Source: a virus. From it: a stretch of 64,000 bases of DNA. Position numbers and translations under genes: made by a program. Below are positions 1-7,922 of the stretch, in pieces. Within the stretch, counting starts at the first letter, position 1. Each line of letters starts with the position of its first letter. The stretch is from IMG/VR virus record IMGVR_UViG_3300036770_005287, positions 21,033 to 85,032 of that record. One strand, given 5' to 3'. The notes under the pieces were generated by a model. The model was not told the DNA's origin. It searched no databases and worked only from the letters and a program-made list of their open reading frames with translations.

Positions 1-410
1 GAAAAATCCGTTTCAACCGGCAAACCTGGCAGGCACTGTGACAGGATAAAAGCCGGCGTTTTGTTCACAAAAAAACGCGGCTTTGTGGCTGGTTGCTTGA
101 GCTTGTGACAGGCCTCGCTAAAGGCGTCTACCGTAATGGCCTCGCCGTCTATTTTCGGCAGGCCAGCAATAAAGCGCTCTTTAAAATTCACCGGCTTTTC
201 TGATAAGACATCACTAAATTCGGCCTCAATAAGTGAACCACCTTTGAGGCCAAAATCATCACGGATCACAGAACGTACATCACGTAGCTGCAGAGTGATC
301 AGCGGCCCGGACGTGTCGGCACACTCAATGTAGTTGCTGCTGATAATGGCATCCTGCGTCACCAGGTTGCCATTGATAAAAAGCCGCTGCAGCCAGACGC
401 GATCAGCCAT
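1..410 (-). CDS. Partial structural protein, possible tail/baseplate component
   Basis: The reading frame starts at an ATG at 408-410 behind a GAGGTG ribosome site and runs off the left edge of the window, giving at least 136 residues beginning MADRVWLQRLFI. It overlaps the stop of the next gene upstream by 8 bp, so it is co-translated with the structural operon. I recognise no motif. The start (a short beta-rich segment, then repeated charged turns) and its place downstream of tail-type genes suggest a virion protein, possibly of the tail hub or baseplate. That function is inference from context only. Confidence 0.6.
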   Translation of the reverse strand, partial: MADRVWLQRLFINGNLVTQDAIISSNYIECADTSGPLITLQLRDVRSVIRDDFGLKGGSLIEAEFSDVLSEKPVNFKERFIAGLPKIDGEAITVDAFSEACHKLKQPATKPRFFVNKTPAFILSQCLPGLPVETDF

Positions 411-1152
411 TAATCACCTCAGTACCAAACGTCGTTGTGGCGATAGTTTCAATAATCTCTTCGGCCATGAGGAAATCGACATCGACCGTGACAGAGACTG
501 ACAGCATGCGCAGCCGGTCCTGCATAAATGACGCTGATTCATTGGCTGCCGTGGTCATGGGTCCATCGGAAAAGCGGCCGGCCGTGGCTATAGGGCAGCC
601 CATCAGTTCGGTTTTGACCATAAGGGATTTGTCGGCGCGCTTATCGCGCAAATACATCAAAAATAAAGCCGCCAGCGGCGCTATATCCGCATCGTGAAAG
701 CCGACTATATTCACCACATAGGTAAAGCTGGCAAGGCTTGACATGACGCGGGCAGCGGCCTTGCCGTCGTTATCTTCAATCACGGCCACTTCAGGTAAAT
801 CCGTGGATGCGTTCATAGACGGATCAGCAAAAGCAATGGACGGATCTCGCGTGACATACACAATGGGCAGCTGTGCCTTACCGGCATCGCTGTGATTCGC
901 TTTTGACAGGTCAATCAGAAAGTTTTTCGGCGTGTCCCATTGGCCCAGCGCTATGGCGTCCTTTGGCGCTTTGGCTTTCCACGCGGCAATCGCAGAGCCT
1001 TGCGCGGCCATGATACGGGAAAGCACCCGGTAGACACGGTTAACTACTGCAGTATCGATGTCAGGGAACGGCATTACAGCCAGGCCCGCGGGACGGCCGA
1101 GATCACCGCGCGTTGCTTCCGTGATTGATATATCAAACCGGTCAAAATTCAT
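403..1152 (-). CDS. Hypothetical structural-operon protein, 249 aa
   Basis: The start chosen is the ATG at 1150-1152, which overlaps the stop of the upstream gene as ATGA and has an AGGAG site seven bases upstream; the open frame extends further back, but that part lies inside the upstream gene. The product (MNFDRFDISIT...) has no signal peptide or membrane segment and a mixed alpha/beta composition. It lies in a strictly colinear, overlapping minus-strand series with the repeat-containing tail protein upstream and a truncated gene downstream. A tail or baseplate role is plausible by position; no family is recognised. Confidence 0.6.
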   Translation of the reverse strand: MNFDRFDISITEATRGDLGRPAGLAVMPFPDIDTAVVNRVYRVLSRIMAAQGSAIAAWKAKAPKDAIALGQWDTPKNFLIDLSKANHSDAGKAQLPIVYVTRDPSIAFADPSMNASTDLPEVAVIEDNDGKAAARVMSSLASFTYVVNIVGFHDADIAPLAALFLMYLRDKRADKSLMVKTELMGCPIATAGRFSDGPMTTAANESASFMQDRLRMLSVSVTVDVDFLMAEEIIETIATTTFGTEVING

Positions 1153-3281
1153 GCGTTTACTCCTGTAAAATCGCGCAGCGGGATCAGGTAATAGACAGCG
1201 CCGGCCGTTGTGGTACCAAGGCTGGTTGAATGGTGCACGTACCACCAGCTGCGCCGGGTGTTCCCGTCGCCTAAGTCATCTTCGAATTCGAGCGCGCTAC
1301 CGGTCGGCACGTCGGTATCAACGCAAACCGTCAGATAGTCCTCATGCTCATTAATTAGGTTCTCGCCGGCCATATCCATATCAAATGGCATGCTTTCGCG
1401 CGGCCGCTCCAAGATGTAGCAAACCACCGGATCCGCGTATTCAGTCACTCGCTGATTCACGTCAGGCTGACTGAAAAGCGCATCATCCCGCCACTGATCC
1501 GGTTCAGGCGTCACCGGCGCCGCATCACGCACTACATAAAGCAAACCGGTAAAGCTGTCCGGACTTTGCCGCACAAACTCCTGCTGGTCCTGCTTGGTTT
1601 GATTGTTCCAGACGTAGTGGCCGCTATGGCGCAGCTTTTTAATCGCCTGGTTTGCCTTCCCGCCAGCCATGAAATCGGCATTGAGCTGCAGGATTGAGCC
1701 GCCGACATAATTAAACTGCTGGTTGAATTGGCCGTTGACGATGAAGTCACAGGCAATAGGCAATAGTGAGCCTGCAACAATATGCTGGCCGTAATGAAGT
1801 TCACCGCCGGCAATCGTTTCGACAGATATGGTTATCTCGGCACCGCCGACATAGCGCTCCCGCTGCATGACAACGCCGCCCGCCATGAAATCAGGCGACA
1901 ACACATCGATGCTGCCCCCGGTATAGCGCTCTTTTTGGCTCACTGTACCGTCAGCAATGAAATCTGGCGCAACTGTCAGCATGGATCCACTGGTGTACGA
2001 CTGCCCGGTGGACACAATGCCGCCAGCAGTGAAGTCAACAGCAATAACACTGATCACGCCGCCGGTATAGCGCTCTTTCTGAGAAACCGCGCCACCGCTG
2101 GTAAAGTCTACAGATAATGATTCAATAGCGCCCTGGTTATACCGCTCCCGCTGCATCACAGTGCCGCCAGCAGTAAAATCAGCAGCCACGGAAAGCACTG
2201 ATCCGCCCACATACGACTCACCTGATGATGAGATACCGCCAGCAATAAAATCAGCTGAGATTGTGGTTATGGCGCCCTGGGTGAAATACTGGCGCTGCAT
2301 AACGGTACCGCCGGCCATGAAATCCACCGAAACAGACTCGATTGCGCCCTGGGTGAAATACTGGCGCTGCATAACGGTACCGTCGGCCATAAAGTCGGAC
2401 GAAACCGACTCGATTGCGCCCTGGGTGAAATGCTGGCGCTGCATAACGGTACCGCCGGCCATGAAATCCACCGAAACAGACTCGATAGCGCCTTGGCTGT
2501 ATTGCTGGCGCTGCATGACTGCGCCACCAGCCATAAAATCAGGCGACAGCTGCTTAATCGTGCCTTGCGTATAGCGCTCCCGCTGCATCACAGCACCGCC
2601 AGTCATAAAATCGACTGGCAGTGTCAGGATGGTACCTGCAGTGTGGCGCTCAGGCTGCACAGTATCGTAATCAAGCCACCAGCTATTAGTCGGTGTGCCG
2701 GTATGGCCTGTTATCGTCAATAGCTCTGAGCTGTTTGATGATCCCCAGTTCACGCCGGATCCGGTGGCAGTCCCGTCGTTCCACTCTCCGATATAACTAG
2801 CGGATGCCAGTGTTCCTGCGCTTACCCGGTAAATTGTGATTGGGTTATATCGGGTAGTTGACCGCCCCAGGGCGTTTAACAGAGATGACCCCTGATTAAT
2901 TGATCCGGTCCAAGACCCCATTGGGGCATTGTTGTAATAAAGCCGGACCTGCGCAGTAGTGCCTGAGCCGGTATCGTCATACTCAAAACGGATTTTGTCG
3001 CGTCTATCCAGCGCGCCAGTATTTGCCGGCCCTAATACCCTTACGGTCGAGCCAATAACAACCCTGGGCTCAAAGCTGGCAGTCAGGGATAAGCCTTGCG
3101 CTGCAGTTGACGTATGCCCGGCAATATAGCCGATGCCGTTATCTGACATTGCGTGTAGAGCAAACTCAATCTCAATGAACGATGTCCCGCCAACCGCTGC
3201 GCCGGCGTTTGGAACAAAACTGGGCAGCGCTATATATGCGGATAGCCCCTGATTTAAGGTACTGAGCGCAAACTTAGCCAT
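1149..3281 (-). CDS. Large repeat-containing tail/adhesin protein with lectin-like N-terminus
   Basis: 710 residues in three parts. Residues 1-205 look like a beta-sandwich (LamG/concanavalin-like) domain: alternating hydrophobic strands with EFEYDD-like turns and a WNDGTATGSG segment. Residues 211-546 are 14 consecutive copies of a 24-residue unit with the pattern aromatic-x-GG/QG-x-I...DF-A-GG. Residues 547-710 are non-repetitive and charged, with a RPRESMPFDMDMAGE region, and may attach to neighbouring virion proteins. Start and stop overlap the neighbours (TAATG with the upstream gene, ATGA with the downstream one). A fibre, spike or decoration protein fits best. The repeated stretch would vary by unequal recombination. 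The exact virion position is unknown. Confidence 0.65.
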   Translation of the reverse strand: MAKFALSTLNQGLSAYIALPSFVPNAGAAVGGTSFIEIEFALHAMSDNGIGYIAGHTSTAAQGLSLTASFEPRVVIGSTVRVLGPANTGALDRRDKIRFEYDDTGSGTTAQVRLYYNNAPMGSWTGSINQGSSLLNALGRSTTRYNPITIYRVSAGTLASASYIGEWNDGTATGSGVNWGSSNSSELLTITGHTGTPTNSWWLDYDTVQPERHTAGTILTLPVDFMTGGAVMQRERYTQGTIKQLSPDFMAGGAVMQRQQYSQGAIESVSVDFMAGGTVMQRQHFTQGAIESVSSDFMADGTVMQRQYFTQGAIESVSVDFMAGGTVMQRQYFTQGAITTISADFIAGGISSSGESYVGGSVLSVAADFTAGGTVMQRERYNQGAIESLSVDFTSGGAVSQKERYTGGVISVIAVDFTAGGIVSTGQSYTSGSMLTVAPDFIADGTVSQKERYTGGSIDVLSPDFMAGGVVMQRERYVGGAEITISVETIAGGELHYGQHIVAGSLLPIACDFIVNGQFNQQFNYVGGSILQLNADFMAGGKANQAIKKLRHSGHYVWNNQTKQDQQEFVRQSPDSFTGLLYVVRDAAPVTPEPDQWRDDALFSQPDVNQRVTEYADPVVCYILERPRESMPFDMDMAGENLINEHEDYLTVCVDTDVPTGSALEFEDDLGDGNTRRSWWYVHHSTSLGTTTAGAVYYLIPLRDFTGVNA
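1644..2651 (-). repeat. 14 tandem copies of a 72-bp coding repeat
   Basis: Inside the 710-residue tail protein, a 24-codon unit repeats without interruption from residue 211 to 546. Conserved positions are an aromatic residue then QG/GG near the start, DF near the middle and AGG before a VMQR-type end. Copies 3-6 are nearly identical at DNA level, and the outer copies are more diverged, as expected for recent duplication in the centre of the array. It is in frame throughout. Confidence 0.9.
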
Positions 3282-4012
3282 TAGACCGCCTCAAAATTTC
3301 CGGCCACCGCATAAAACTCACCGCGGCAGCGGTATTCCCGGTATTGCAGCCCGCGAATATTCAAATCGCACTTGTAAAGCCCGGCTTCATGCACAAAGAA
3401 CCGTTTATCAAGCTGCCATTGCGTCCAATTGACACCATCCGCACTTTCGCGAACTTCAACTAAGACGCCTGAGCGCTCAGGCAGAGATACCTGCAGGTTT
3501 AGCAAAATGGCTGTCCTGCCATTGCCAGCGGCTTTCACAAAGTCACCCACGTTAACGCGGGCCGGTTCGCGCACTTCCACAACATCGCGCAGCGTGAGAT
3601 CAGGCCATACAGCAAATTCACGCGTTGCCAGCTTCAAAAATTTATTGCGCCAGGCTTCTGTGATAATGCCAACGGCAACCGCTGCATCAAGCGCCTGCTC
3701 ATGCTCAGGCAATCCCAGGTGAATAACGAAGCGATCACTATTGAGATACGACGGCTCAAATCCAGCTCTTAACTTTTGCAAAATCGCCTGCTGAGCCGCC
3801 AGCGGCAACGGCGAATCTTTTGGCACGAAGGTATCAAGCTGGTCGCGCAAGCCATCGCCCAAAATCTCGGTGATCTCAGGCACAACATCAGGCAATAACC
3901 GGTCAACCATCTTCACTTTTTGCGCCTTTAACAGCTCAAAGCAGCCATTTGAAGAAATACCGGCGTATTGCGGCTTTGCCAACTCATCGATAAGCGCTTG
4001 TGTGACGGCCAT
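3281..4012 (-). CDS. Hypothetical virion protein, 243 aa
   Basis: Starts MAVTQALIDELAKPQYAGIS and ends with a beta-rich, aromatic C-terminal half (VLVEVRESADGVNWTQW, YREYRCRGEFYAVAG) that reads like a beta-sandwich domain. The stop overlaps the start of the repeat protein (TAATG). The N-terminal half is helical. Its position between a small tail-accessory protein and the large repeat protein suggests a tail or fibre-attachment role, but no family is recognised. Confidence 0.6.
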   Translation of the reverse strand: MAVTQALIDELAKPQYAGISSNGCFELLKAQKVKMVDRLLPDVVPEITEILGDGLRDQLDTFVPKDSPLPLAAQQAILQKLRAGFEPSYLNSDRFVIHLGLPEHEQALDAAVAVGIITEAWRNKFLKLATREFAVWPDLTLRDVVEVREPARVNVGDFVKAAGNGRTAILLNLQVSLPERSGVLVEVRESADGVNWTQWQLDKRFFVHEAGLYKCDLNIRGLQYREYRCRGEFYAVAGNFEAV

Positions 4013-4058
4013 TACAAATCTCCAACGGTTAGAAAAGGGAAAAGGGCGTTATGCGCCC

Positions 4059-4400
4059 TTATGGAATCTGTAAGCCTGTGGTGGCAGCTGGACAGGTGTA
4101 AGTCGCGTCGTCTACAACAATTGTTGGCTGCAGTGACAGTGTGCTATAGCCCAAAAATGCCGCGTTATTCCAAAAGCCGATCGCTTTGGGCGCATGGCCT
4201 GGTCCCAGGTTAAACACTGCATCAGCGCTTAAAAGACGCTTACGCGCGGCCGCAGCAGCTAACGTCATCGGCAGGCGGCCATAATCGTGACCGGTCAATT
4301 CACTGGCACCGCCAGCAGGTGCCACAACGCTGTGTAGTGATACGTGTGTGACGGTCAGTGCATTTAACATCTGATGCACGGTTGAATCTTCAAGAGCCAT
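4059..4400 (-). CDS. Small tail fibre-associated protein, SLHT-type
   Basis: 113 residues with the arrangement of a common small phage tail protein family: an early THVSLHS segment, a GGASELTGHDYGR stretch, and a late beta-rich part containing GFWNNAAFLGY. Members of that family are 100-140 residues and sit in tail modules, near fibre genes. It has no signal peptide. The match is by pattern, not by search. A 46-bp gap separates it from the next gene, with a degenerate element at about 4021-4037 that resembles the dispersed AACGTT motif but carries an insertion. Confidence 0.55.
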   Translation of the reverse strand: MALEDSTVHQMLNALTVTHVSLHSVVAPAGGASELTGHDYGRLPMTLAAAAARKRLLSADAVFNLGPGHAPKAIGFWNNAAFLGYSTLSLQPTIVVDDATYTCPAATTGLQIP

Positions 4401-4414
4401 AGGTACCTCTGTAG

Positions 4415-5629
4415 TTATTGAATAATTGAATTGAACTGCTCAGCGGTCATCCCGACCTTGTTGGCCACCATGGCGCGGATCTCGCTATCGCTTTTCCCGG
4501 CGGCCGTGTGGATATCCTTGAAAACTTGATAAAGCTGCTTCGCCAGATCGCGGTTAAGCTGCGTAGCAACGTCGTACTTTTGTTGTGTTTGGGCTTTTGA
4601 GGCTTCAGCTGCTGCTGCCCGCTCTTCAGCGGCCTGCAGCTTTTTGCGGGCCTTGGTGGCTTGCTGGCGGGCTTTTTCAATGGCAGCCTTTGATGTCGCC
4701 AGTTTTTTCGATAGCGCTTCTTGCCGGCGCTGGTACCGGGCGAATTCAGCGATAGCCCTGGTCTGGTCAATGGGCGTTTTTGCCACCTTGTCCATTTTTT
4801 TGACGGCTTTGTCGTCCACGATGATTTTGCGACTGTCACCGAACCCAACCTTGTTGGCCTGGCGTTCCATGGCAGTGACAAAGAGTTTCTGAAACGCGGC
4901 TGTAGCGCTCTTATTGAGGACGTGCAGGACGTGTTTGCACGCCACGCCGGTCATTTGAGGATTTCGGATTTTCGCCGGGGAAAACTCTTTCGGCGGCGCC
5001 AGGCAATAGTTGCCGACAGTAGCCAGATACCGGTACCAGTACTGATGCCGGCCACAATCACAGGCAATTGAGATCCGGCCGTTTAAGGCCGCCTTGGCCG
5101 CCTTGGCATAGCCCTTATCCGGATGCGCATTCATCAGCGCATCGTCCCATTCTTCGAATCGCAGCTTTACCTGGTGCGCCTCGTACCCGTGCGCATCAGA
5201 TGCTTTGACGCGATATGTCACGACATTGCTTTGAATGGCGACAATGGCCGCCTGCCGGATCCCGGTACCGTCTGACACCTGGTTGTTTGCACGCTTGATA
5301 TCGATTTCGCGGCTGCCCGCAATGATTTGCGCCAGCGTGATCCCGGCCGTTTTCGAATCAAACTGCTTTTGAAATTGGCGCCGGCGCTTTTCGAGCGCCA
5401 ACAGATCAGCCCTGGTAAATGGCGTGCCGTCTTCTTTTTGACCGAGTTTGGCAAGATCTGCAGGGGATTTGCGGCGCAGCATGCCGGGCGTGATAGTGCG
5501 ATATGCTGATTTTCGCCGGTTGTTCTGGTCCTTGCGGATTTGCTCGAAGAGCTTCACAAAATCGCGCTGTGAAAGCCCCTCGACCTTATACCGGCCGTTG
5601 TCTAACTTCTCAAAGGCGGATGCCATCAC
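4415..5629 (-). CDS. SWIM zinc-finger structural protein with C-terminal coiled coil
   Basis: 404 residues. The middle (about 190-245) has the SWIM pattern CxC...CxH: CDC followed by an aromatic HQYWYRYLATVGNYC stretch and GVACKHVLHVLN. The last 130 residues are a lysine/alanine/glutamate coiled coil (SKKLATSKAAIEKARQQ onward). SWIM fingers bind zinc and usually nucleic acid or protein. In large phages such proteins occur among structural or scaffold genes. The start overlaps the upstream gene by 20 bp. The role may be DNA-contacting in the virion or in assembly; this is inference. Confidence 0.65.
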   Translation of the reverse strand: MMASAFEKLDNGRYKVEGLSQRDFVKLFEQIRKDQNNRRKSAYRTITPGMLRRKSPADLAKLGQKEDGTPFTRADLLALEKRRRQFQKQFDSKTAGITLAQIIAGSREIDIKRANNQVSDGTGIRQAAIVAIQSNVVTYRVKASDAHGYEAHQVKLRFEEWDDALMNAHPDKGYAKAAKAALNGRISIACDCGRHQYWYRYLATVGNYCLAPPKEFSPAKIRNPQMTGVACKHVLHVLNKSATAAFQKLFVTAMERQANKVGFGDSRKIIVDDKAVKKMDKVAKTPIDQTRAIAEFARYQRRQEALSKKLATSKAAIEKARQQATKARKKLQAAEERAAAAEASKAQTQQKYDVATQLNRDLAKQLYQVFKDIHTAAGKSDSEIRAMVANKVGMTAEQFNSIIQ

Positions 5630-5924
5630 GGACCTCGCGGATCACCTGATGCACCACCGATAACGGAGGCAGGCGCACACTAAAGCCAACGGGCAAACCA
5701 GCTAACGAATCATCGATATCGCAGACCAGCAACAGCAACCAGGCCAGCTCATAGGCACCATAGGCGCGATAAGCAGCCAGGTCTGCGCGCAGCGCCTCAT
5801 CCTGGCGGATTTCGTATTCAATGGCGGCATTCGCTGGATCTGCTAAATACGACAGCAGGCGCCGATACACTTCTGTCCGCCTGATGTCATCAGTGATTTC
5901 AATGGAAGGAACAAGCCGGCTCAT
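5610..5924 (-). CDS. Hypothetical protein, 104 aa, structural operon
   Basis: A small, mostly helical acidic protein with a hydrophobic AYELAWLLLLVCDID stretch that is too short and charged at its end to be a clear membrane span. It overlaps both neighbours (ATGA with the upstream gene). No family is recognised. The compact size and place suggest a tail assembly or baseplate accessory. Confidence 0.55.
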   Translation of the reverse strand: MSRLVPSIEITDDIRRTEVYRRLLSYLADPANAAIEYEIRQDEALRADLAAYRAYGAYELAWLLLLVCDIDDSLAGLPVGFSVRLPPLSVVHQVIREVRDGIRL

Positions 5925-6466
5925 AAGACAAAGCCCCGGCCACGGCCGCCAGCTGATTGCAGTGCGTTAAAATGCGCCCAGTAGCTCTGCTGGAAATTCA
6001 TTTCTAAGGTTTGATGATGGTGCGCGTGATAGCACATCAACAGCAGCGCCTGCTGTTCAGGCCGCCAGTTTTCCCAGTCGATAATATAACTGGTCTTACC
6101 GGCGCCATCCGTTACCGGCGCAACGGTCGTTTCGTTGATATCAACAGGCGTCACGTCTTTGTAGCGAATAAGGCGATTGCCCTGCAGGTATCGGTAAGCC
6201 GCCAGTGCAGCCAACAACCGGGGAGCGCCTGTGCCGGCGTCCACTTCTGATAATGGCGTTTTGAGCACAACAAAGGGATAACTTAGGTTGTGCGTATCGA
6301 TCGCAACGACAAAGCCGCGCGCCCGCAAATCAGCCAGGTCCTTTTCTAAGTCTCGGGTAGTTTTCAGCCGCTCATTTTTGGCAATGAGTAATACGCCGTT
6401 TTTTACAGCGCCTTGCATCAGCGTTATGCCGCCATTAATACACGCAACAGCTAATTTTTTATCCAA
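5921..6466 (-). CDS. First gene of the left structural operon, hypothetical, 181 aa
   Basis: Starts MDKKLAVACINGG; the C-terminal third is rich in histidine and aromatic residues (LLMCYHAHHHQTLEMNFQQSYW). It lies 68 bp downstream of a dispersed TATCCTAACGTT element that itself follows a terminator, so this gene most likely opens a transcription unit running to the left edge of the window. No function is recognised. Confidence 0.6.
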   Translation of the reverse strand: MDKKLAVACINGGITLMQGAVKNGVLLIAKNERLKTTRDLEKDLADLRARGFVVAIDTHNLSYPFVVLKTPLSEVDAGTGAPRLLAALAAYRYLQGNRLIRYKDVTPVDINETTVAPVTDGAGKTSYIIDWENWRPEQQALLLMCYHAHHHQTLEMNFQQSYWAHFNALQSAGGRGRGFVL

Positions 6467-6534
6467 GCGTTCCCCCGACTGGCTACTGAGCCATTATGCC
6501 GGTGGCGCTAATTTTCGGATCCACTTTAAATCTA

Positions 6535-6550
6535 TTTAACGTTAGGATAA
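6535..6550 (-). promoter_or_regulatory. Dispersed regulatory element, copy 1
   Basis: Minus-strand reading is TTATCCTAACGTTAAA followed by TAG. It sits exactly between the terminator of the upstream unit (6551-6583) and the first gene of the structural operon, the position expected of a promoter or operator. Confidence 0.65.
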
Positions 6551-6583
6551 AAAAACCCGCTAAAGCGGTTAGCAATAGCGGGC
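6551..6583 (-). terminator. Rho-independent terminator
   Basis: On the minus strand, CCCGCTA (pairing 6576-6582 with 6556-6562) forms a stem and is followed by seven T residues. It ends the unit that contains the genes at 6692-7235. The 108 bp between it and 6692 hold no gene that I can support. Confidence 0.8.
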
Positions 6584-6691
6584 TCTGTAAAAACTACAGC
6601 AGGTTGTTGCACAGCATCACGGGTAAGAACAACTGTCAGGCAACAGTCGCGCCGGCATTGTACGGCAATCTTTCTGCAGTGCGCAACGTGT

Positions 6692-6892
6692 TTAAGCCGC
6701 ATTATTCCCGTGCTTTGCGTCGAACTCAGCCAGCGATATCGGCACGCGTTTGCTCAGTGCTGACTCTAGCCTGGTGGCTTGTGTCAGACTGATCCCGAGC
6801 TGATTAGCAGCCACAGACAGCGGTGCCCCACTAATTAACACGCTCAGGAACTGCCTTTTTTGTTCCTTTGTCAGCTTTTTATTACTGTTCAA
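6692..6892 (-). CDS. Small hypothetical protein with HTH-like segment
   Basis: About 66 residues from a TTG at 6890-6892; the open frame extends to a TTG at 6964, deep inside the upstream gene, so the start is uncertain. The central GAPLSVAANQLGISLTQATRLE segment has the spacing of a helix-turn-helix. A copy of the dispersed AACGTT element overlaps the proposed start. A small DNA-binding regulator is possible; confidence in function is low. Confidence 0.45.
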   Translation of the reverse strand: MNSNKKLTKEQKRQFLSVLISGAPLSVAANQLGISLTQATRLESALSKRVPISLAEFDAKHGNNAA

Positions 6893-7235
6893 CGTTAGGA
6901 TAAACGCGGGCGGAAAAATAACTGAAAAGTCCGCGGCATGCCCGATCAAAGGCCTCAAAAACAATGTTTTGCTCTGGCTTTTCGGCAGCGCGCTTGAGCA
7001 GTACCAGATAGCGCCGGCCCGGCTTCTTTGCCTCAGTCATATACCGCTTTGTCCGCTGTATACCATAGATGATATTTTTAGCTGTCACCCGGTCGATTTG
7101 CTCATACGGGCAGCCATCTTGTTTAAATAGTTCCAGGATATCTTTGCTTTCGTATCGACGGCCAATTTCCAGCTGCGACACCACCCAGCCAACGCGGCCA
7201 GGCCCTACTCGTTTCATCCGGTTTTTACGTTCCAA
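6882..7235 (-). CDS. Small basic hypothetical protein, 117 aa
   Basis: Begins at a TTG at 7235 behind GAGGGG; an in-frame ATG at 7217 is the alternative. The product is rich in arginine and lysine (MERKNRMKRVGPGRVGW; AKKPGRRYLVLLKR) and has a middle part that could be a winged-helix fold (SKDILELFKQDGCPYEQIDRVTAKNIIYGIQR). DNA or RNA binding is plausible from charge; the family is not recognised. Confidence 0.5.
   Translation of the reverse strand: MERKNRMKRVGPGRVGWVVSQLEIGRRYESKDILELFKQDGCPYEQIDRVTAKNIIYGIQRTKRYMTEAKKPGRRYLVLLKRAAEKPEQNIVFEAFDRACRGLFSYFSARVYPNVEQ
6889..6904 (-). promoter_or_regulatory. Dispersed regulatory element, copy 2
   Basis: Minus-strand TTTATCCTAACGTTGA, continuing ACAG. 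It lies across the last codons of the upstream gene and the start of the gene ending at 6692, so it cannot be separated from coding sequence here, but it keeps the full consensus. Confidence 0.55.
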
Positions 7236-7320
7236 AACCCACCCCTCAGCAGAAAATGCAACACTGTCCCGAGCTGGCAGAGATCCGCCAGCCGGTTAAG
7301 GATATCAGCAATTTTCAGGG

Positions 7321-7611
7321 TCAGTAATGGTATCGGCACTGCACAATTGTTAAGCAGCCGGATTCAACCTGGTATACCAAGCGATCAGCATGTGTGATAC
7401 GCCGGGACCAGAAGCCAGACAAGTCGCCTTTGAGCGGTTCTGGCTTGCCCGTACCTGTGAATGGTGTCCGCAAACACTCTTCAATCAGCCGGTTAATTTT
7501 GTTCAGTATTTCAATGTCAAATTGCTGCCAGTGTAAATAATCATCCCAGGCATCATCGGACCAACAAATACTTGTATTAGCTACCGCCAGCGCGGCCTTT
7601 TTCTTGCTCAT
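7321..7611 (-). CDS. yoeB: YoeB-family toxin (mRNA interferase)
   Basis: The frame extends upstream, but the start consistent with the partner gene is the ATG at 7609-7611, overlapping yefM by 35 bp. The product is 96 residues, with the full YoeB core: ICWSDDAWDDYLHWQ, INRLIEECLRTPFTGTGKPEPLK, LSGFWSRRIT, ADRLVYQV and the terminal CRYHY. The catalytic Glu of KPEPLK, the Arg of WSRRIT and the terminal His-Tyr are present. YoeB binds the ribosome and cuts mRNA at the A site; YefM neutralises it. The module likely stabilises the replicon. Confidence 0.93.
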   Translation of the reverse strand: MSKKKAALAVANTSICWSDDAWDDYLHWQQFDIEILNKINRLIEECLRTPFTGTGKPEPLKGDLSGFWSRRITHADRLVYQVESGCLTIVQCRYHY

Positions 7612-7861
7612 GTTGATAAAGCTCTTTGGTTTTAGCTTTACCAGCCCGGACCTGAGCGATAGAACGGCGCAGTCTTTCCGCATTATGGGCACTGCCCAAC
7701 AGGTGCAGTGTTTCATTAATGCTGTTGTAGTCATCCAGACTAAGGATAACCACTGGATCTGCAGATTGGCGCGTAACCATCAGTGGCGCATGGTCGGCGC
7801 AAACCTCGTCCATCACTGTCTTTAAGCTGGCTCTAGCATCGCTATAAGACATTTGACGCAT
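7577..7861 (-). CDS. yefM: YefM-family antitoxin
   Basis: Start is the ATG at 7859-7861 behind GAGAGGGGAAG, giving MRQMSYSDARASLK like the family start MRTISYSEAR. 94 residues: N-terminal Phd/YefM DNA-binding fold, then the toxin-wrapping C-terminal tail (LLGSAHNAERLRRSIAQVRAGKAK). It precedes and overlaps yoeB, the standard order. Autoregulation by conditional cooperativity is known for the family; the operator here is probably between 7862 and 7922. Confidence 0.93.
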   Translation of the reverse strand: MRQMSYSDARASLKTVMDEVCADHAPLMVTRQSADPVVILSLDDYNSINETLHLLGSAHNAERLRRSIAQVRAGKAKTKELYQHEQEKGRAGGS

Positions 7862-7922
7862 TTTCAACTTCCCCTCTCTCTTATGCGACTCATTGTACAA
7901 TATCTTGCACAATGCTGGTAGC

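Noticed and set aside
1644-2651. Regular repeats that might suggest a CRISPR array
   Set aside because: The 72-bp units are contiguous, in frame and diverged, with no unique spacers; they encode protein repeats.
4021-4037. A twelfth copy of the dispersed element
   Set aside because: CAACGGTTAGAAAA has an inserted base in the core and lost the GGATA arm, so it is not counted.
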